DNA of 64,000 bases from Enterobacteriaceae bacterium UBA2655 (lineage in GTDB: Bacteria > Pseudomonadota > Gammaproteobacteria > Enterobacterales > Enterobacteriaceae), in NCBI GenBank assembly GCA_002359495.1, contig DENB01000051.1, positions 4,517 to 68,516 of the forward strand. The letters are read 5' to 3'. A program made the position numbers and the translations under genes. Below, in pieces: positions 26,072 to 36,484 of the stretch; position 1 is the stretch's first letter; each line of letters starts with the position of its first letter. Under the pieces are notes generated by a model. The model was not told the DNA's origin, did not search any database, and saw nothing but the letters and a program-made list of their open reading frames with translations.

Positions 26072-27047
26072 ACGCAACAAACGCGCAGCGGCGCCGAAAA
26101 CCAAACAGCAACCTTCGAAAACCAAAGCGCTGAAGGGCGGCTGGCAGGAACAGTGGCGCTACGCCCTGCGCGGCACGCTCTCCGATATGTGGCGTCAGCC
26201 GCTGGCGACGCTGCTGACCGTGATGGTGATCGCCATCTCACTAACGCTGCCCAGCGTCTGCTACATGGTCTGGAAAAACGTCAGCCAGGCGGCGACCCAG
26301 TGGTATCCGGCGCCGCAGCTGACGGTTTACCTGTCGAAAACGCTGGACGACAGCGCGGCGGAGAACGTCGCGACGCAGTTGAAACAGCTGGACGGCGTGG
26401 ATAACGTCAACTATCTGACGCGCGAAGAGGCGCTCAGCGAGTTCCGCAACTGGTCGGGATTCGGCGGCGCCATGGATATGCTGGAACAGAACCCGCTGCC
26501 GGCGGTGGCGATTATTACGCCGAAGCTGAATTTCCAGAACTCTGACACTATGCAAAATCTGCGCGAGCGCGTGGCGAAGGTCGACGGCGTGGATGAAGTG
26601 CGCATGGACGACAGCTGGTTTGCCCGCCTCGCGGCGCTGACCGGTCTGGTCGGCCAGGTGGCGGCGATGATCGGCATTCTGATGGTGGTGGCGGTGTTCC
26701 TGGTGATCGGCAACAGCGTGCGCCTCAGCATTTTCGCCCGGCGCGACACTATCAACGTGCAGAAGCTGATCGGCGCCACCGACGGCTTTATCCTGCGGCC
26801 TTTCCTCTATGGCGGAGCGCTGCTCGGACTGAGCGGCGCGCTGCTGTCGCTGATCCTCTCCGAAGTGCTGGTGCTGCGTCTGCAAACCGTGGTGGCGCAC
26901 GTGGCGGCGGTGTTCGGCACCACCTTTACCCTGGAAGGCTTCTCCTGGGATGAGGCGCTGCTGCTGCTGTTGATCGCCGCGATGATCGGCTGGATCGCCG
27001 CCTGGCTGGCGACGGCGCAACATTTACGTCGATTTACGCCGCAGTAA
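26061..27047 (+). CDS. ftsX: Cell division membrane protein FtsX
   Basis: Membrane partner of FtsE (328 aa). After a basic Lys/Arg-rich cytoplasmic tail (residues 1-35) comes the first membrane helix (about 55-78), a periplasmic loop that recruits EnvC (about 80-205) and three C-terminal helices with [20 protein letters not shown] between, the FtsX coupling region. Start overlaps ftsE. The E. coli orthologue is slightly longer. Confidence 0.96.
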   Translation: MVNKRNKRAAAPKTKQQPSKTKALKGGWQEQWRYALRGTLSDMWRQPLATLLTVMVIAISLTLPSVCYMVWKNVSQAATQWYPAPQLTVYLSKTLDDSAAENVATQLKQLDGVDNVNYLTREEALSEFRNWSGFGGAMDMLEQNPLPAVAIITPKLNFQNSDTMQNLRERVAKVDGVDEVRMDDSWFARLAALTGLVGQVAAMIGILMVVAVFLVIGNSVRLSIFARRDTINVQKLIGATDGFILRPFLYGGALLGLSGALLSLILSEVLVLRLQTVVAHVAAVFGTTFTLEGFSWDEALLLLLIAAMIGWIAAWLATAQHLRRFTPQ

Positions 27048-27156
27048 CCAACAGCAACGTTTTTTTGATATAATGTTCCTCTGCTGCCGACGACAAAGGA
27101 AGCAGAGGAGATCCTTCCCTGATCCTTTTCCCGTCATCTGTGTGTAAAATATTCAC

Positions 27157-27193
27157 TGCTATAATTGAACTTGTGGATAACTTTGTCGTCCAA
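27157..27193 (+). promoter_or_regulatory. rpoH promoter cluster: extended -10, sigma-E-like site and DnaA box
   Basis: TGCTATAAT (27157-27165) is a perfect extended -10 hexamer for sigma-70. Overlapping downstream, GAACTT (27167-27172), 16 bases, then TCCAA (27189-27193) resembles the sigma-E consensus, as in E. coli rpoH P3. A perfect DnaA box in reverse (TGTGGATAA, 27172-27180) lies inside it; E. coli rpoH also has DnaA-controlled promoters. About 100-125 bases upstream of the rpoH ATG. Transcription starts are inferred. Confidence 0.65.
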
Positions 27194-27291
27194 GTAGCAC
27201 AGATTGCTTTCGATTTTTGAGCGGCGTTGACATACTGTAACGTTCGCTCAGGGAATTGTGCGGCAACTCCATTGAATTTGTGAGGGTTTGA

Positions 27292-28149
27292 ATGACCAAA
27301 GAAATGCAAACTTTAGCTATTGCTCCTCTCGGCAACCTGGAATCTTATATTCGGGCCGCCAACGTCTGGCCGATGCTGTCGGCAGAAGAGGAAAAAGCGC
27401 TGGCTGAACGGCTGCATTACCAGGGCGATCTGGATGCGGCTAAGACGCTGATCCTGTCTCACCTGCGCTTTGTAGTTCATATCGCTCGAAATTATTCCGG
27501 TTACGGCCTGCCGCAGGCGGACCTGATTCAGGAAGGCAACATCGGCCTGATGAAGGCGGTGCGTCGCTTCAACCCTGAAGTGGGCGTGCGCCTGGTTTCC
27601 TTCGCCGTACACTGGATTAAAGCCGAAATTCACGAATACGTGCTGCGTAACTGGCGTATCGTGAAGGTTGCGACCACGAAAGCGCAGCGCAAGCTGTTCT
27701 TTAACCTGCGTAAAACCAAGCAGCGTCTGGGCTGGTTTAACCAGGACGAAGTGGAGATGGTGGCGCGTGAGCTGGGCGTGAGCAGCAAAGATGTGCGTGA
27801 GATGGAGTCACGTATGGCGGCGCAGGATATGACCTTCGATATGTCGTCAGACGACGAAAGCAGCGAAGGCAAAACCATGGCGCCCGTGCTCTATCTGCAG
27901 GATAAAACTTCGGACTTCGCCGACGGCATCGAAGAGGATAACTGGGATGCCCATGCCGCCGACAAGCTGAGCGACGCGATGCAGGGGCTGGACGAACGTA
28001 GCCAGCACATTATCCGCGCGCGCTGGCTCGACGAAGAGAACAAAACCACGCTGCAGGAGCTGGCCGATCGCTACGGCGTCTCTGCGGAACGAGTAAGGCA
28101 GCTGGAAAAAAACGCCATGAAGAAACTGCGCATGGCGATCGAAGCATAA
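27292..28149 (+). CDS. rpoH: RNA polymerase heat-shock sigma factor RpoH (sigma-32)
   Basis: Directs transcription of chaperone and protease genes (285 aa). Region 2 ([20 protein letters not shown] and [20 protein letters not shown]), the RpoH box [18 protein letters not shown] used in FtsH/DnaK control, and the region 4.2 helix-turn-helix [20 protein letters not shown] are intact. The long 5' leader after the promoter cluster fits the translational thermosensor known in enterobacteria, but I have not folded it. Followed by a strong terminator. Confidence 0.97.
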   Translation: MTKEMQTLAIAPLGNLESYIRAANVWPMLSAEEEKALAERLHYQGDLDAAKTLILSHLRFVVHIARNYSGYGLPQADLIQEGNIGLMKAVRRFNPEVGVRLVSFAVHWIKAEIHEYVLRNWRIVKVATTKAQRKLFFNLRKTKQRLGWFNQDEVEMVARELGVSSKDVREMESRMAAQDMTFDMSSDDESSEGKTMAPVLYLQDKTSDFADGIEEDNWDAHAADKLSDAMQGLDERSQHIIRARWLDEENKTTLQELADRYGVSAERVRQLEKNAMKKLRMAIEA

Positions 28150-28167
28150 TAGCGATGCATAACGATG

Positions 28168-28194
28168 AAGGGCGACACGAAGTCGCCCTTTTTT
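28168..28194. terminator. Intrinsic terminator between rpoH and panM
   Basis: AAGGGCGAC (28168-28176) pairs with GTCGCCCTT (28182-28190), loop ACGAA, followed by TTTT. Lies 18 bases after rpoH and 12 before the convergent panM stop, where the A-rich left side also gives a weak reverse U tract. Confidence 0.88.
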
Positions 28195-28206
28195 ATTGCC
28201 TGCGAT

Positions 28207-28593
28207 TTATTTCACCCAGCCATCTGACTGCGCGCGAAAGCCGCAATTCTGCATAAAGGCCGCGCGCGTCTGCTGTTCGTCGCTGCCGTCATCGGCAATC
28301 CACCAGTCCGTCAGCGAGCTATTCTGCGCTATCGTCTCTTCCAGCAGATACTTCCCCACGCCGCGCCGACGGGTCGCTTCGCGCACGCGCAGCGCGGTAA
28401 TCTTTCCCTGAATGCCGCCGATCTCCAGCTGCAAGGCCGCCAGAAGTCGGTCGTTAAAGCGCGCCGCATAAAGGCGGTGGTTCTCATCAAGACTTTTCTC
28501 AAGCTGATCAATCGCCGCGTCGGGCCAGATTTTAGCTAAATCGATACGGTCCTGAGGCGTGAATTCCGTTAACCGCAAAATAGTGAGCTTCAT
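28207..28593 (-). CDS. panM: PanD maturation factor PanM
   Basis: GNAT-like acetyl-CoA-sensing protein (128 aa) that triggers self-cleavage of aspartate decarboxylase pro-PanD and tunes beta-alanine and CoA synthesis. MKLTILRLTEF, NHRLYAARFNDRLLAAL and the acyl-CoA loop LRVREATRRRGVGKYLLEE match E. coli PanM (YhhK). Start at 28593; three upstream in-frame codons are ignored. As in E. coli it lies opposite to the liv operon, but livJ between rpoH and panM is missing. Confidence 0.93.
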   Translation of the reverse strand: MKLTILRLTEFTPQDRIDLAKIWPDAAIDQLEKSLDENHRLYAARFNDRLLAALQLEIGGIQGKITALRVREATRRRGVGKYLLEETIAQNSSLTDWWIADDGSDEQQTRAAFMQNCGFRAQSDGWVK

Positions 28594-28998
28594 GACAAAC
28601 ACCTGTGCCAGTACAAAGCGTTAGTGTAGCGAATTTGTACAGTCGGAGCCTGGTAACTTTTTGCGTTAAAAACAGGTGAAACGCCGTTACAGCTGCCAGG
28701 ATAGTGGTGTGAAACAGGTATTTCTGAGCAAAACCCCAGCATAATGCGCTGGCTTATCGCGCAAAAAGCCCCCGTTGCTGCCAGAGAATTATGCTGTGCT
28801 AATCGGCTATTACTGAATATGTCGGTTGATTTAAAGAAGAAAATTCCTGTTTAATAACCTGAAAAATAAAGCCTTATCGCACATAAACGCCAGATTGTTG
28901 CGCTAACTCGTTATTGCGAAATCGTTTTTCGACAATTCTCTGGCAGAAAATAAATGCAAACCACAACAAACACAGACACAACTGATGGGGAAGTTCGG
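28594..28998 (+). promoter_or_regulatory. liv operon upstream region and leader with 13-bp inverted repeat
   Basis: A 405-base non-coding region between panM and livK. CTGCCAGAGAATT (28778-28790) and its exact complement AATTCTCTGGCAG (28934-28946) are separated by 143 bases, so a leader RNA could pair over a long range close to the livK ribosome site. In E. coli the liv genes are repressed through Lrp with leucine and have long leaders; no Lrp site can be placed with confidence. Confidence 0.5.
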
Positions 28999-30126
28999 AT
29001 GAAAATGAGTAAAGGTCGCGCATTACTGGCGGGCTGCGTAGCGTTGGCGATGAGCCACGCTGCGCTGGCGGAAGATATCAAAGTGGCGATCGTCGGTGCC
29101 GTGACCGGTCCGGTCGCGCAGTACGGCGATATGCAATTCACCGGCGCCGCGCAGGCGATTAAAGATATCAATGCCAAAGGCGGCGTGAACGGCGACAAGC
29201 TGGTTGGCGTAGAATATGACGACGCCTGCGACCCGAAACAGGCGGTGGCGGTGGCGAACAAGGTCGTCAACGACGGCATTAAATATGTTATCGGCCACCT
29301 TTGCTCCTCTTCGACTCAGCCTGCGTCCGACATTTACAATGACGAAGGCGTGCTGATGATTACCCCGGCCGCGACCGCGCCGGAGCTGACCGCGCGCGGT
29401 TACGAAACCATTATGCGCACCACCGGCCTGGACTCCGATCAGGGCCCGACCGCCGCTAACTATATTCTCGACCAGATCAAACCCAAGCGCATCGCCGTGG
29501 TGCATGACAAGCAGCAGTACGGTCAGGGCCTGGCGGAATCGGTACAGAAAACCCTGAAAGAGAAAGGCGGCAATGTGGTGCTGTTTGAAGGCATCACCGC
29601 AGGCGATAAAGATTTCTCCACGCTGATTGCGCGTCTGAAAAAAGAGAACGTCGACTTCGTTTACTATGGCGGCTACTACCCGGAAATGGGGCAGATTCTG
29701 CGCCAGGCGAAAGCGGCCGGTCTGAACGCCGGCTTTATGGGCCCGGAGGGCGTGGGTAACGCGTCGCTATCCAATATCGCGGGCGACGCTTCGGAAGGCA
29801 TTTACGTGACGCTGCCGAAGCGCTACGACCAGCTGCCGGAGAACAAAGCGATCGTTGACGCCATCAAAACTAACAGCGCGCAAAACCGTAAAGATCCGAC
29901 CGGACCTTTCGTCTGGACCACCTATGCGGCGATCCAGTCGCTGGCGGCCGGCATCGAGCGCAGCAAGAGCGACGAACCGGAAGAGATCGTGAAAAACCTG
30001 AAGGGCGGCGAGCCGGTGCCGACAGTGATGGGCAACCTGAGCTGGGACCAGAAAGGCGACCTGAAAGGCTTCGAGTTCGGCGTATTCAAATGGCACAAAG
30101 ACGGTTCTTCTACCGCGGTTAAGTAA
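28999..30126 (+). CDS. livK: Branched-chain amino acid periplasmic binding protein LivK
   Basis: Leucine-specific or leucine/isoleucine/valine-binding protein feeding LivHMGF (375 aa). Signal peptide [24 protein letters not shown], then mature [40 protein letters not shown] and [15 protein letters not shown]. It mixes LivJ-like (GPVAQYG) and LivK-like (DGSSTA, YYPEMG) stretches; livK is chosen because it is directly upstream of livH. Ligand range is therefore uncertain. The start at 28999 after GGGGAAG is preferred to an upstream frame. Confidence 0.93.
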   Translation: MKMSKGRALLAGCVALAMSHAALAEDIKVAIVGAVTGPVAQYGDMQFTGAAQAIKDINAKGGVNGDKLVGVEYDDACDPKQAVAVANKVVNDGIKYVIGHLCSSSTQPASDIYNDEGVLMITPAATAPELTARGYETIMRTTGLDSDQGPTAANYILDQIKPKRIAVVHDKQQYGQGLAESVQKTLKEKGGNVVLFEGITAGDKDFSTLIARLKKENVDFVYYGGYYPEMGQILRQAKAAGLNAGFMGPEGVGNASLSNIAGDASEGIYVTLPKRYDQLPENKAIVDAIKTNSAQNRKDPTGPFVWTTYAAIQSLAAGIERSKSDEPEEIVKNLKGGEPVPTVMGNLSWDQKGDLKGFEFGVFKWHKDGSSTAVK

Positions 30127-30197
30127 TCGTCCCATCGGCAGACAAATCCCTTGCCGTTGCGGCCGGGGATTTTCCCGTTCTTATGCAGGTCTTCACT

Positions 30198-31124
30198 ATG
30201 TCCGAGCAGTTTCTTTATTTCATTCAGCAGATGCTTAACGGGGTCACCCTCGGCAGCACCTATGCGCTGATCGCCATCGGTTACACCATGGTCTACGGCA
30301 TTATCGGCATGATCAACTTCGCCCACGGCGAGGTCTATATGATCGGCAGCTATGTCTCCTTTATCGTGATCGCCGCCCTGATGATGATGGGCATCGACAC
30401 CGGCTGGCTGATGATCGCCGCCGGCTTCGTGATGGCGATCCTGATCTCCAGCGCGTACGGCTGGAGCATCGAGCGCGTCGCCTATAAGCCGGTGCGATCG
30501 TCGAAGCGCCTGATCGCGCTGATCTCCGCCATCGGCATGTCGATCTTTCTGCAAAACTACGTCAGTCTGACGCAGGGTTCGCGCGACCTCGCGCTGCCGA
30601 GTCTGATTACCGGGCAGTGGACGCTGGGCGAGAGCAACGGCTTTGCGGCGACCGTCTCCACCATGCAGATCGTCATCTGGCTGGTGACTTTCCTGGCGAT
30701 GCTGGCGCTGACGCTGTTTATCCGCTATTCGCGGATGGGGCGCGCCTGCCGCGCCTGCGCCGAAGATCTGAAAATGGCGAGCCTGCTCGGCATCAACACC
30801 GACCGCGTGATTTCGCTGACGTTCGTTATCGGCGCGGCGATGGCGGCGGTCGCCGGGGTGCTGCTCGGCCAGTTCTATGGCTCGATTAATCCCTTTATCG
30901 GCTTTATGGCCGGAATGAAAGCCTTTACCGCCGCGGTGCTTGGCGGCATCGGCAGCATTCCGGGCGCGATGATCGGCGGCCTGGTGCTCGGCATCGCCGA
31001 AGCGCTGACCTCCGCCTATCTCAGCACCGAGTATAAAGATGTCGTCTCCTTCGCACTGCTGATCGTGGTGCTGCTGGTGATGCCGACCGGCATCCTGGGT
31101 CGCCCGGAGGTGGAGAAAGTATGA
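30198..31124 (+). CDS. livH: Branched-chain amino acid ABC permease LivH
   Basis: Inner-membrane permease subunit (308 aa) of the LIV-I/LS importer. [38 protein letters not shown] and the coupling-helix region [20 protein letters not shown] match E. coli LivH. The start is the ATG at 30198 after AGGT, five codons inside an upstream ATG. The stop overlaps livM by four bases. Confidence 0.96.
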   Translation: MSEQFLYFIQQMLNGVTLGSTYALIAIGYTMVYGIIGMINFAHGEVYMIGSYVSFIVIAALMMMGIDTGWLMIAAGFVMAILISSAYGWSIERVAYKPVRSSKRLIALISAIGMSIFLQNYVSLTQGSRDLALPSLITGQWTLGESNGFAATVSTMQIVIWLVTFLAMLALTLFIRYSRMGRACRACAEDLKMASLLGINTDRVISLTFVIGAAMAAVAGVLLGQFYGSINPFIGFMAGMKAFTAAVLGGIGSIPGAMIGGLVLGIAEALTSAYLSTEYKDVVSFALLIVVLLVMPTGILGRPEVEKV

Positions 31125-32389
31125 AATCCTCCTTTATCAATGCGCTGCTCTCCGCCGTGATGCTGCTGGTGCTGGCCAGTTTCTTTATGGGAATGCGGCT
31201 CGGCCTCGACGGCACGCGACTAGTGGTACAGAGCGCCGGCGACGTGCGCTGGAACTGGATTTTCGTCGGCTGCGCCGTGGTTTTTGTCTTTCAGCTGCTG
31301 CGCCCGTTCTGGCAGCGCGGCCTGAAAAAGGTCTCCGGCCCGGCATTGGTGTTGCCCGGCATCGACGGCTCCACGCCGAAGCAGAAGCTGTTTATGCTGG
31401 CGCTGATCGTGGCGGCGGTGGCCTGGCCGTTTTTCGTGTCGCGCGGCGCGGTGGATATCGCCACGCTGACGCTGATCTACGTGATGCTCGGCTTGGGTCT
31501 GAACGTGGTGGTCGGCCTTTCCGGTCTGCTGGTGCTCGGATACGGCGGCTTCTACGCCATCGGCGCCTATACCTTCGCGCTGCTAAACCACTATTTCGGC
31601 CTCGGCTTCTGGCAGTGTCTGCCGCTGGCGGGCATCGTGGCGGCGCTGTTCGGGCTGCTGCTCGGCTTTCCGGTGCTGCGCCTGCGCGGCGACTATCTGG
31701 CGATCGTGACGCTCGGCTTCGGTGAAATCGTGCGTATTTTGCTGCTGAATAACACTGTGATTACCGGCGGCCCCAACGGCATCGCGCAGATTCCCAAGCC
31801 TTCGCTGTTCGGCCTGGAGTTCGGCCGCAAGGTGTCCGAAGGCGGCTGGAGCACCTTCCATGATTTCTTCGGCATGAAATACGATCCCAGCGATCGCGTC
31901 ATTTTTCTCTATCTGGTGGCGCTGCTGCTGGTGGCGCTGACGCTGTTCGTGATCAACCGATTGCTGCGTATGCCGCTGGGCCGCGCGTGGGAAGCGCTGC
32001 GCGAAGATGAGATCGCCTGTCGTTCGCTCGGCCTCAGCCCGACGCGCATCAAGCTGACCGCCTTTACCATCAGCGCCGCCTTCGCCGGCTTCGCCGGTAC
32101 GCTGTTCGCCGCGCGTCAGGGATTCGTCAGCCCTGAATCCTTTACCTTCGTCGAATCGGCCTTTGTGCTGGCGATCGTGGTGCTGGGCGGCATGGGCTCG
32201 CAGTTCGCCGTGATCCTCGCCGCCATTTTGCTGGTGGTATCGCGCGAGCTGATGCGCGACCTGAACGAATACAGCATGCTGGTGCTGGGCGGCCTGATGG
32301 TGCTGATGATGATCTGGCGTCCGCAGGGACTGCTGCCGATGAAACGTCCGCACCTGAAACTGAAGCAGAAACAAGGAGAGCAGGCATGA
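31121..32389 (+). CDS. livM: Branched-chain amino acid ABC permease LivM
   Basis: Second permease subunit (422 aa), longer than LivH through an N-terminal extension with two extra membrane segments, as in E. coli. [40 protein letters not shown] and the coupling region [19 protein letters not shown] are typical. Overlaps both livH and livG by four bases, so translation is coupled along the operon. Confidence 0.96.
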   Translation: MKSSFINALLSAVMLLVLASFFMGMRLGLDGTRLVVQSAGDVRWNWIFVGCAVVFVFQLLRPFWQRGLKKVSGPALVLPGIDGSTPKQKLFMLALIVAAVAWPFFVSRGAVDIATLTLIYVMLGLGLNVVVGLSGLLVLGYGGFYAIGAYTFALLNHYFGLGFWQCLPLAGIVAALFGLLLGFPVLRLRGDYLAIVTLGFGEIVRILLLNNTVITGGPNGIAQIPKPSLFGLEFGRKVSEGGWSTFHDFFGMKYDPSDRVIFLYLVALLLVALTLFVINRLLRMPLGRAWEALREDEIACRSLGLSPTRIKLTAFTISAAFAGFAGTLFAARQGFVSPESFTFVESAFVLAIVVLGGMGSQFAVILAAILLVVSRELMRDLNEYSMLVLGGLMVLMMIWRPQGLLPMKRPHLKLKQKQGEQA

Positions 32390-33153
32390 GTCAGCCTTTA
32401 TTAGCCGTTGAAGGCCTGATGATGCGCTTCGGCGGCCTGCTGGCGGTTAACAACGTGGCGCTGGAGCTGCGCCCACAGGAGATCGTCTCGCTGATCGGCC
32501 CGAACGGCGCAGGAAAAACCACCGTTTTCAACTGCCTGACCGGCTTCTACAAACCGACCGGCGGCACCATCAAGCTGCGCGATCAGCATCTGGAAGGCTT
32601 GCCGGGCCAGAAGATCGCCCGCATGGGCGTGGTGCGCACCTTCCAGCACGTTCGTCTGTTCCGTGAAATGACAGTGATCGAGAACCTGCTGGTGGCGCAG
32701 CATCAGCATCTGAAAAGCGGCGTCTTTTCAGGCCTATTCAAAACCCCGGCGTTTCGTCGCGGCGAGAGCGAGGCGCTGGATCGCGCCGCCGCCTGGCTGG
32801 CGCGCATCGGGCTGCTCGACCTCGCCAACCGTCAGGCGGGCAACCTCGCCTATGGTCAGCAGCGCCGTCTGGAGATAGCGCGCTGCATGGTGACGCGCCC
32901 GGAGATCCTGATGCTGGATGAACCGGCGGCCGGTCTTAACCCGAAAGAGACGCATGAGCTGGATGAGCTGATCGCCGAACTGCGCGGCGAGCACAAGGTC
33001 TCCGTGCTGCTGATTGAACACGATATGAAGCTGGTCATGGGCATTTCTGACCGTATCTACGTAGTGAACCAGGGGACGCCGCTGGCCAACGGCACGCCGG
33101 AAGAGGTGCGTAACAACCCGGATGTGATCCGAGCCTATTTAGGAGAGGCGTAA
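32386..33153 (+). CDS. livG: Branched-chain amino acid ABC ATPase LivG
   Basis: One of two ATPases of the Liv importer (255 aa). Walker [13 protein letters not shown] (about residues 38-49), signature [14 protein letters not shown], Walker [14 protein letters not shown] and the switch His in IEHDMKLV are intact. Overlaps livM by four bases, livF starts two bases after its stop. Confidence 0.96.
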   Translation: MSQPLLAVEGLMMRFGGLLAVNNVALELRPQEIVSLIGPNGAGKTTVFNCLTGFYKPTGGTIKLRDQHLEGLPGQKIARMGVVRTFQHVRLFREMTVIENLLVAQHQHLKSGVFSGLFKTPAFRRGESEALDRAAAWLARIGLLDLANRQAGNLAYGQQRRLEIARCMVTRPEILMLDEPAAGLNPKETHELDELIAELRGEHKVSVLLIEHDMKLVMGISDRIYVVNQGTPLANGTPEEVRNNPDVIRAYLGEA

Positions 33154-33154
33154 C

Positions 33155-33868
33155 ATGGCAAACCCGATGTTATCCGTTAATAACGTCAGCGCGCATTACG
33201 GCAAGATTCAGGCGTTGCATAACGTCAGCCTGCATATCAGCCAAGGAGAAATCGTCACCCTGATCGGCGCGAACGGCGCGGGAAAAACCACTCTGCTCGG
33301 CACGCTGTGCGGCGAGCCGCGCGCCACCCAAGGCAGCATTACCTTTGACGGCAAGGCGATCACCGACTGGCAAACCGCGCGCATTATGCGCGAGGCGATC
33401 GCCATCGTGCCGGAAGGACGCCGGGTGTTTTCGCGCATGACAGTGGAAGAGAACCTGGCGATGGGCGGCTTTTTCGCCAGTCGTCAGGAGTATCAGACGC
33501 GCATCGCGCGCGTTTATGAACTTTTCCCGCGTCTGGCGGAGCGTAAAATTCAGCGCGCCGGCACCATGTCCGGCGGCGAGCAGCAGATGCTGGCGATCGG
33601 TCGCGCGCTGATGAGCCAGCCGCGCCTGCTGCTGTTGGATGAGCCTTCCCTGGGGCTGGCGCCGATTATCATTCAGCAGATCTTCGACACCATTGAGCAG
33701 CTGCGCAGCGAGGGCATGACGATCTTCCTCGTGGAGCAGAACGCGAACCAGGCGCTGAAGCTGGCGGATCGCGGCTATGTGCTGGAAAACGGCCATGTGG
33801 TGCTGGAGGATAGCGGGGAGGCGCTGCTCTCTAATGAAGCGGTGCGCAGCGCGTATTTAGGTGCTTAA
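33155..33868 (+). CDS. livF: Branched-chain amino acid ABC ATPase LivF
   Basis: Second Liv ATPase (237 aa). Walker A GANGAGKTTLLG (about residues 37-48), signature MSGGEQQMLAIGRAL and Walker B LLLLDEPSLGLAP present, with VPEGRRVFSRMTVEENL typical of LivF. Last gene of livKHMGF. Confidence 0.96.
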   Translation: MANPMLSVNNVSAHYGKIQALHNVSLHISQGEIVTLIGANGAGKTTLLGTLCGEPRATQGSITFDGKAITDWQTARIMREAIAIVPEGRRVFSRMTVEENLAMGGFFASRQEYQTRIARVYELFPRLAERKIQRAGTMSGGEQQMLAIGRALMSQPRLLLLDEPSLGLAPIIIQQIFDTIEQLRSEGMTIFLVEQNANQALKLADRGYVLENGHVVLEDSGEALLSNEAVRSAYLGA

Positions 33869-33885
33869 CGGCCTGGCTTACTTGC

Positions 33886-33966
33886 CCTGCTGCGGTTGGG
33901 TAGTGCTCGCTCTCCTCACGTACGACAGTACGCTCCGGGAGCTGCGCGCTGTCCGCCCGCAGCAGG
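33886..33966. repeat. Structured palindromic sequence downstream of livF
   Basis: CCTGCTGCGG (33886-33895) and CCGCAGCAGG (33957-33966) are exact inverted repeats. Inside, CGTAC GACA GTACG (33919-33932) forms a smaller hairpin flanked by imperfectly pairing GCTCGCTCTCC and GGGAGC segments. It could act as a livF 3' stability element or a REP-like repeat; no U tract follows. The 321-base livF-ugpB gap also contains the PHO box below. Confidence 0.6.
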
Positions 33967-34063
33967 TCTTCGCCGCCTACGGCCTCGACCTGTGCGGTCT
34001 GTAGCGTTTATACGGTTTGGCTCCTGTGCGGCCAGTGATTATGCGAAACTTCCTGCATCTTCC

Positions 34064-34081
34064 CTGACATCCTATTGTCAT
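34064..34081 (+). promoter_or_regulatory. PHO box upstream of ugpB
   Basis: CTGACAT CCTA TTGTCAT is two 7-base repeats 11 bases apart, each one mismatch from the PhoB consensus CTGTCAT. A further pair CTGTCAT 34108-34114 and GTGTCAT 34121-34127 follows with a two-base longer spacing. E. coli ugpB is PhoB-activated, which supports phosphate-starvation control here. Located 110-125 bases before the ugpB start. Confidence 0.72.
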
Positions 34082-34189
34082 CCCCCTGAAATAATTCAGT
34101 TATTTATCTGTCATTTTTCCGTGTCATGTTACTTCGCGAACAAAAAATGCGTGATTTCGCGCGTACCTACAATGTCACAGGAAACCGAT

Positions 34190-35509
34190 ATGTCTGCTTT
34201 TACTCTTCGTCGACGCGTGTCGAGTCTGGTGCTGGGCATGGCGCTCAGCGGCAATGCCCTGGCTGCCACTGAAATCCCGTTCTGGCACTCTATGGAAGGC
34301 GAACTCGGCAAGGAAGTCGACTCGCTGGCGCAGCGTTTTAACCAGGCCCATCCCGACTATCAAATCGTTCCGGTTTACAAAGGCAATTACGAGCAGAGCC
34401 TGGCGGCAGGCATCGCCGCGGTGCGCACCGGCAAAGCGCCTGCCATTCTGCAGGTGTATGAAGTCGGCACCGCCACCATGATGGCCTCGAAAGCGATCAA
34501 GCCGGTTTATCAGGTTTTCCAGGAAGCAGGCATTAACGTCAACGAAAAACAGTTCGTGCCGACGGTTTCCGGCTACTACACCGACGCCAAATCAGGCCAC
34601 CTGCTGTCGCAGCCGTTCAACAGCTCCACGCCGGTGCTCTACTACAACAAAGACGCCTTCAAAAAAGCGGGGCTTGACCCGGAACAGCCGCCGAAAACCT
34701 GGCAGGAGCTGGCGAAAGACGCCGAAGCGCTGCGTAAGGCCGGCATGAGCTGCGGCTACGCCAGCGGCTGGCAGGGCTGGATCCAGATTGAAAACTTCAG
34801 CGCCTGGCACGCCCTGCCGGTCGCCAGCGAAAACAACGGCTTCGACGGCGTCGACGCGAAGCTGGAATTCAACGGCCCGGCGCAGGTGCGTCATATCCAG
34901 ATGCTGGAAGAGATGAACAAAAAGGGCAGCTTCACCTACTTCGGTCGTAAAGACGAATCCACGCAAAAGTTCTATAACGGCGACTGCGGCATGACCACCG
35001 CTTCATCCGGCTCGCTGGCAGACATTCGCCACTACGCCAAATTCAACTACGGCGTCGGCATGATGCCTTATGACGAAACGGTGAAAAACGCCCCGCAGAA
35101 CGCCATGATCGGCGGAGCCAGCCTTTGGGTGATGCAGGGCAAAGACGCGCAAACCTACAAAGGGGTGGCGGAGTTCATGCAGTTCCTCGCCCAGCCGGAA
35201 AACGCCGCCGAATGGCACCAGAAAACCGGCTACCTGCCGATCACCACCGCCGCCTATGAGCTGACGCGTCAGCAGGGCTACTACGATAAAAACCCCGGCG
35301 CCGATATCGCGACGCGTCAGATGCTGAACAAGCCGCCGTTGCCGTTCACCAAAGGCCTGCGTCTGGGCAACATGCCGCAGATCCGCACCATCGTGGACGA
35401 AGAGCTGGAAGGCGTCTGGACCGGCAAGAAAACCCCGCAGGCGGCGCTGGATAACGCCGTTGAGCGCGGCAATCTGCTGCTGCGCCGCTTTGAACGGCAG
35501 GTGAAGTAA
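34190..35509 (+). CDS. ugpB: sn-glycerol-3-phosphate periplasmic binding protein UgpB
   Basis: Binds glycerol-3-phosphate and glycerophosphodiesters such as glycerophosphocholine for UgpAEC (439 aa). Signal peptide [20 protein letters not shown] to ALA, then [55 protein letters not shown] and [19 protein letters not shown], matching E. coli UgpB almost throughout. The start ATG 34190 follows AGGAAA; the frame is open far upstream but that part overlaps the PHO box and is non-coding. First gene of ugpBAECQ. Confidence 0.96.
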   Translation: MSAFTLRRRVSSLVLGMALSGNALAATEIPFWHSMEGELGKEVDSLAQRFNQAHPDYQIVPVYKGNYEQSLAAGIAAVRTGKAPAILQVYEVGTATMMASKAIKPVYQVFQEAGINVNEKQFVPTVSGYYTDAKSGHLLSQPFNSSTPVLYYNKDAFKKAGLDPEQPPKTWQELAKDAEALRKAGMSCGYASGWQGWIQIENFSAWHALPVASENNGFDGVDAKLEFNGPAQVRHIQMLEEMNKKGSFTYFGRKDESTQKFYNGDCGMTTASSGSLADIRHYAKFNYGVGMMPYDETVKNAPQNAMIGGASLWVMQGKDAQTYKGVAEFMQFLAQPENAAEWHQKTGYLPITTAAYELTRQQGYYDKNPGADIATRQMLNKPPLPFTKGLRLGNMPQIRTIVDEELEGVWTGKKTPQAALDNAVERGNLLLRRFERQVK

Positions 35510-35596
35510 ATTGTCAGGGTCGGGCGGCTCGTTCGCCCGGCCTTCGTTGCGGCGGCTTTCCCGCCGCCGTGGTGATCGTCCTCCCGGAGTCGCGCT

Positions 35597-36484
35597 ATGT
35601 CCGCCCACCGTCCCGGTTTTCGTCTCTCTCCGTTGCCTTATCTGCTGGTGCTGCCGCAGCTGCTGATTACCCTGATCTTTTTCCTCTGGCCGGCCGGCGA
35701 AGCGCTCTGGTATTCGGTGCAGAGCGTCGACCCTTTCGGCCTCTCCAGCGCCTTTGTCGGGCTGGCGAATTTTTCCGCCCTGTTTCAGGATGAGTACTAT
35801 CTGGCGTCGTTCTGGACCACGCTGATCTTCAGCGCGCTGGTCGCCGGCAGCGGCCTGCTGATCTCGCTGTTCTTCGCTGCGCTGGTGGATTACGTGCTGC
35901 GCATGAAGCGCTTCTACCAGACGCTGCTGCTGCTGCCCTACGCGGTGGCGCCGGCGATTGCCGCCGTGCTCTGGATGTTTCTGTTCAGTCCCGGCCTGGG
36001 GCTGATTACCTGGGCGCTGCATCAGGCGGGCTACGAGTGGAATCACGCCCAGAACAGCGGCCAGGCGATGTTTCTGGTGGTGCTCGCCTCGGTCTGGCAG
36101 CAGATCAGCTACAACTTCCTGTTCTTTTTCGCCGCGTTGCAGTCGATTCCGCGCTCGCTGGTCGAGGCGGCCGCCATCGACGGCGCCGGTCCGGTGCGCC
36201 GCTTCTTCAGTCTGTCGCTGCCGCTGATCGCCCCCGTCAGCTTTTTCCTGCTGGTGGTCAATCTGGTTTACGCCTTCTTCGACACCTTCCCGGTGATCGA
36301 CGCCGCGACCCAGGGCGGGCCGGTGCAGTCCACCACCACCCTGATCTACAAAATTTATCGCGAAGGCTTTACCGGACTCGATCTCAGCGCCTCGGCGGCG
36401 CAGTCGGTGGTATTGATGCTGCTGGTGATCGTTCTGACGGTGATCCAGTTCCGCTACGTTGAGCGTAAGGTGCGTTACCAATGA
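35597..36484 (+). CDS. ugpA: Glycerol-3-phosphate ABC permease UgpA
   Basis: Inner-membrane permease (295 aa, six membrane segments) of the MalF-like family. The EAA loop [20 protein letters not shown] that contacts the ATPase is intact. GGAG precedes the ATG by nine bases. The 87-base gap after ugpB is the only sizeable spacer in the operon. Overlaps ugpE by four bases. Confidence 0.95.
   Translation: MSAHRPGFRLSPLPYLLVLPQLLITLIFFLWPAGEALWYSVQSVDPFGLSSAFVGLANFSALFQDEYYLASFWTTLIFSALVAGSGLLISLFFAALVDYVLRMKRFYQTLLLLPYAVAPAIAAVLWMFLFSPGLGLITWALHQAGYEWNHAQNSGQAMFLVVLASVWQQISYNFLFFFAALQSIPRSLVEAAAIDGAGPVRRFFSLSLPLIAPVSFFLLVVNLVYAFFDTFPVIDAATQGGPVQSTTTLIYKIYREGFTGLDLSASAAQSVVLMLLVIVLTVIQFRYVERKVRYQ

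Noticed and set aside
28778..28946. Transposon-like element with 13-bp terminal repeats
   Set aside because: No target-site duplication at the borders and no transposase; kept only as a possible RNA structure.
33896..34189. 98-codon N-terminal extension of ugpB
   Set aside because: Covers the PHO box and a hairpin; the signal peptide and ribosome site place the start at 34190.
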